Below the pieces are notes generated by a model. The model ran no database searches and was not told where the DNA came from. It worked only from the letters and a program-made list of their open reading frames with translations. A program made the position numbers and the translations under genes. DNA of 39,279 nucleotides from an uncultured Bacteroides sp. GTDB lineage: Bacteria > Bacteroidota > Bacteroidia > Bacteroidales > Bacteroidaceae. The DNA is taken from assembly GCA_949292025.1 (NCBI GenBank), contig CASEYC010000023.1, positions 1 through 39,279 of the forward strand. The letters are read 5' to 3'. This document shows positions 39,223 through 39,279 of the stretch, piece after piece; the stretch's first letter is position 1; every line of letters starts with the position of its first letter.

Positions 39223-39254
39223 TAGCCTGGCAACGGGTCATCCGGCAATACAAA

Positions 39255-39279
39255 ATAAAAAAGGGAGACCGCCGTCTCC
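39255..39279 (-). terminator. Terminator of a gene beyond the window edge
   Basis: GGAGAC (39264-39269) and GTCTCC (39274-39279) form a stem. On the minus strand it is followed by CCTTTTTTATTTTG, so it should end a minus-strand transcript that enters from beyond 39279. The stem may continue past the window. Confidence 0.65.

Noticed and set aside
39085-39248. Small reading frame on the minus strand near the window end
   Set aside because: It lies in the palindromic element and has no start signal or recognisable domain.

Overview
The window is chromosomal DNA from a Bacteroidales bacterium of fairly high GC, probably Bacteroidaceae-like. Three things support this. The proteins are typical of the order: LptE/LptC lipoproteins, DUF4837, DUF4348, DUF4783, DUF3127, DUF4890, an SDR-type threonine dehydrogenase beside Kbl, and sigma-54 activator-lptE-TPR-secG synteny. 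Promoters match the Bacteroides form TTG-N19/20-TAnnTTTG instead of -35/-10. Shine-Dalgarno sequences are mostly weak. Nothing marks a phage, IS element or CRISPR array. No stretch without a gene exceeds 300 bases.

Layout. 1-1690: start of a TonB-dependent receptor and a DUF2141 protein (both minus), separated by a large palindromic repeat and preceded by four boxes repeated every 20 bp. 1691-2600: a plus-strand accessory cassette, DUF3791 / DUF3990 (ADP-ribosyltransferase-like) / DUF3791, coupled by two ATGA overlaps. 2597-4476 (minus): a peptidoglycan amidase coupled to a membrane-bound LytTR regulator. 4592-9070 (plus): metY, tonB, a polyprenyl synthase, an unknown protein and tatD. 9225-10026: tRNA-Ser(GGA) and a GNAT acetyltransferase. 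10033-11817 (minus): an MFS transporter and an orphan PqqD-like protein.

11926-18071 (minus): rlmN, DUF4837 lipoprotein, pdxA, a sigma-54 activator, lptE, a TPR-like protein and secG, apparently one operon with promoter and terminator visible. 18233-23383 (minus): an outer-membrane protein, lptC, a truncated CNNM/CBS protein and a PpiD-like chaperone, forming an envelope-biogenesis block. 23607-28537: divergent kbl (minus) and tdh (plus), together converting threonine to glycine and acetyl-CoA; tdh continues into a DUF4348 lipoprotein, murB and a PhnP-like metallo-hydrolase. 28602-33738: a large unknown membrane-anchored protein, DUF3127, DUF4890 and an S9 peptidase lipoprotein.

33912-37626 (minus): a FabK/nitronate monooxygenase-like flavoenzyme, then an ECF sigma operon (sigma factor, anti-sigma-like/beta-barrel fusion, a lipoprotein, a small exported protein). 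37799-39036 (minus): DUF4783 and nadC. Several gene ends carry conspicuous palindromic arrays (902-1061, 33741-33830, 37731-37773, 34897-34920, 39125-39222).

The strongest candidates for new biology are the DUF3791-DUF3990-DUF3791 cassette, the 20-bp-phased box array next to the LytTR gene, and the tandem palindromic arrays. Start codons were chosen individually; several of the longest reading frames begin at TTG or far upstream and were shortened.
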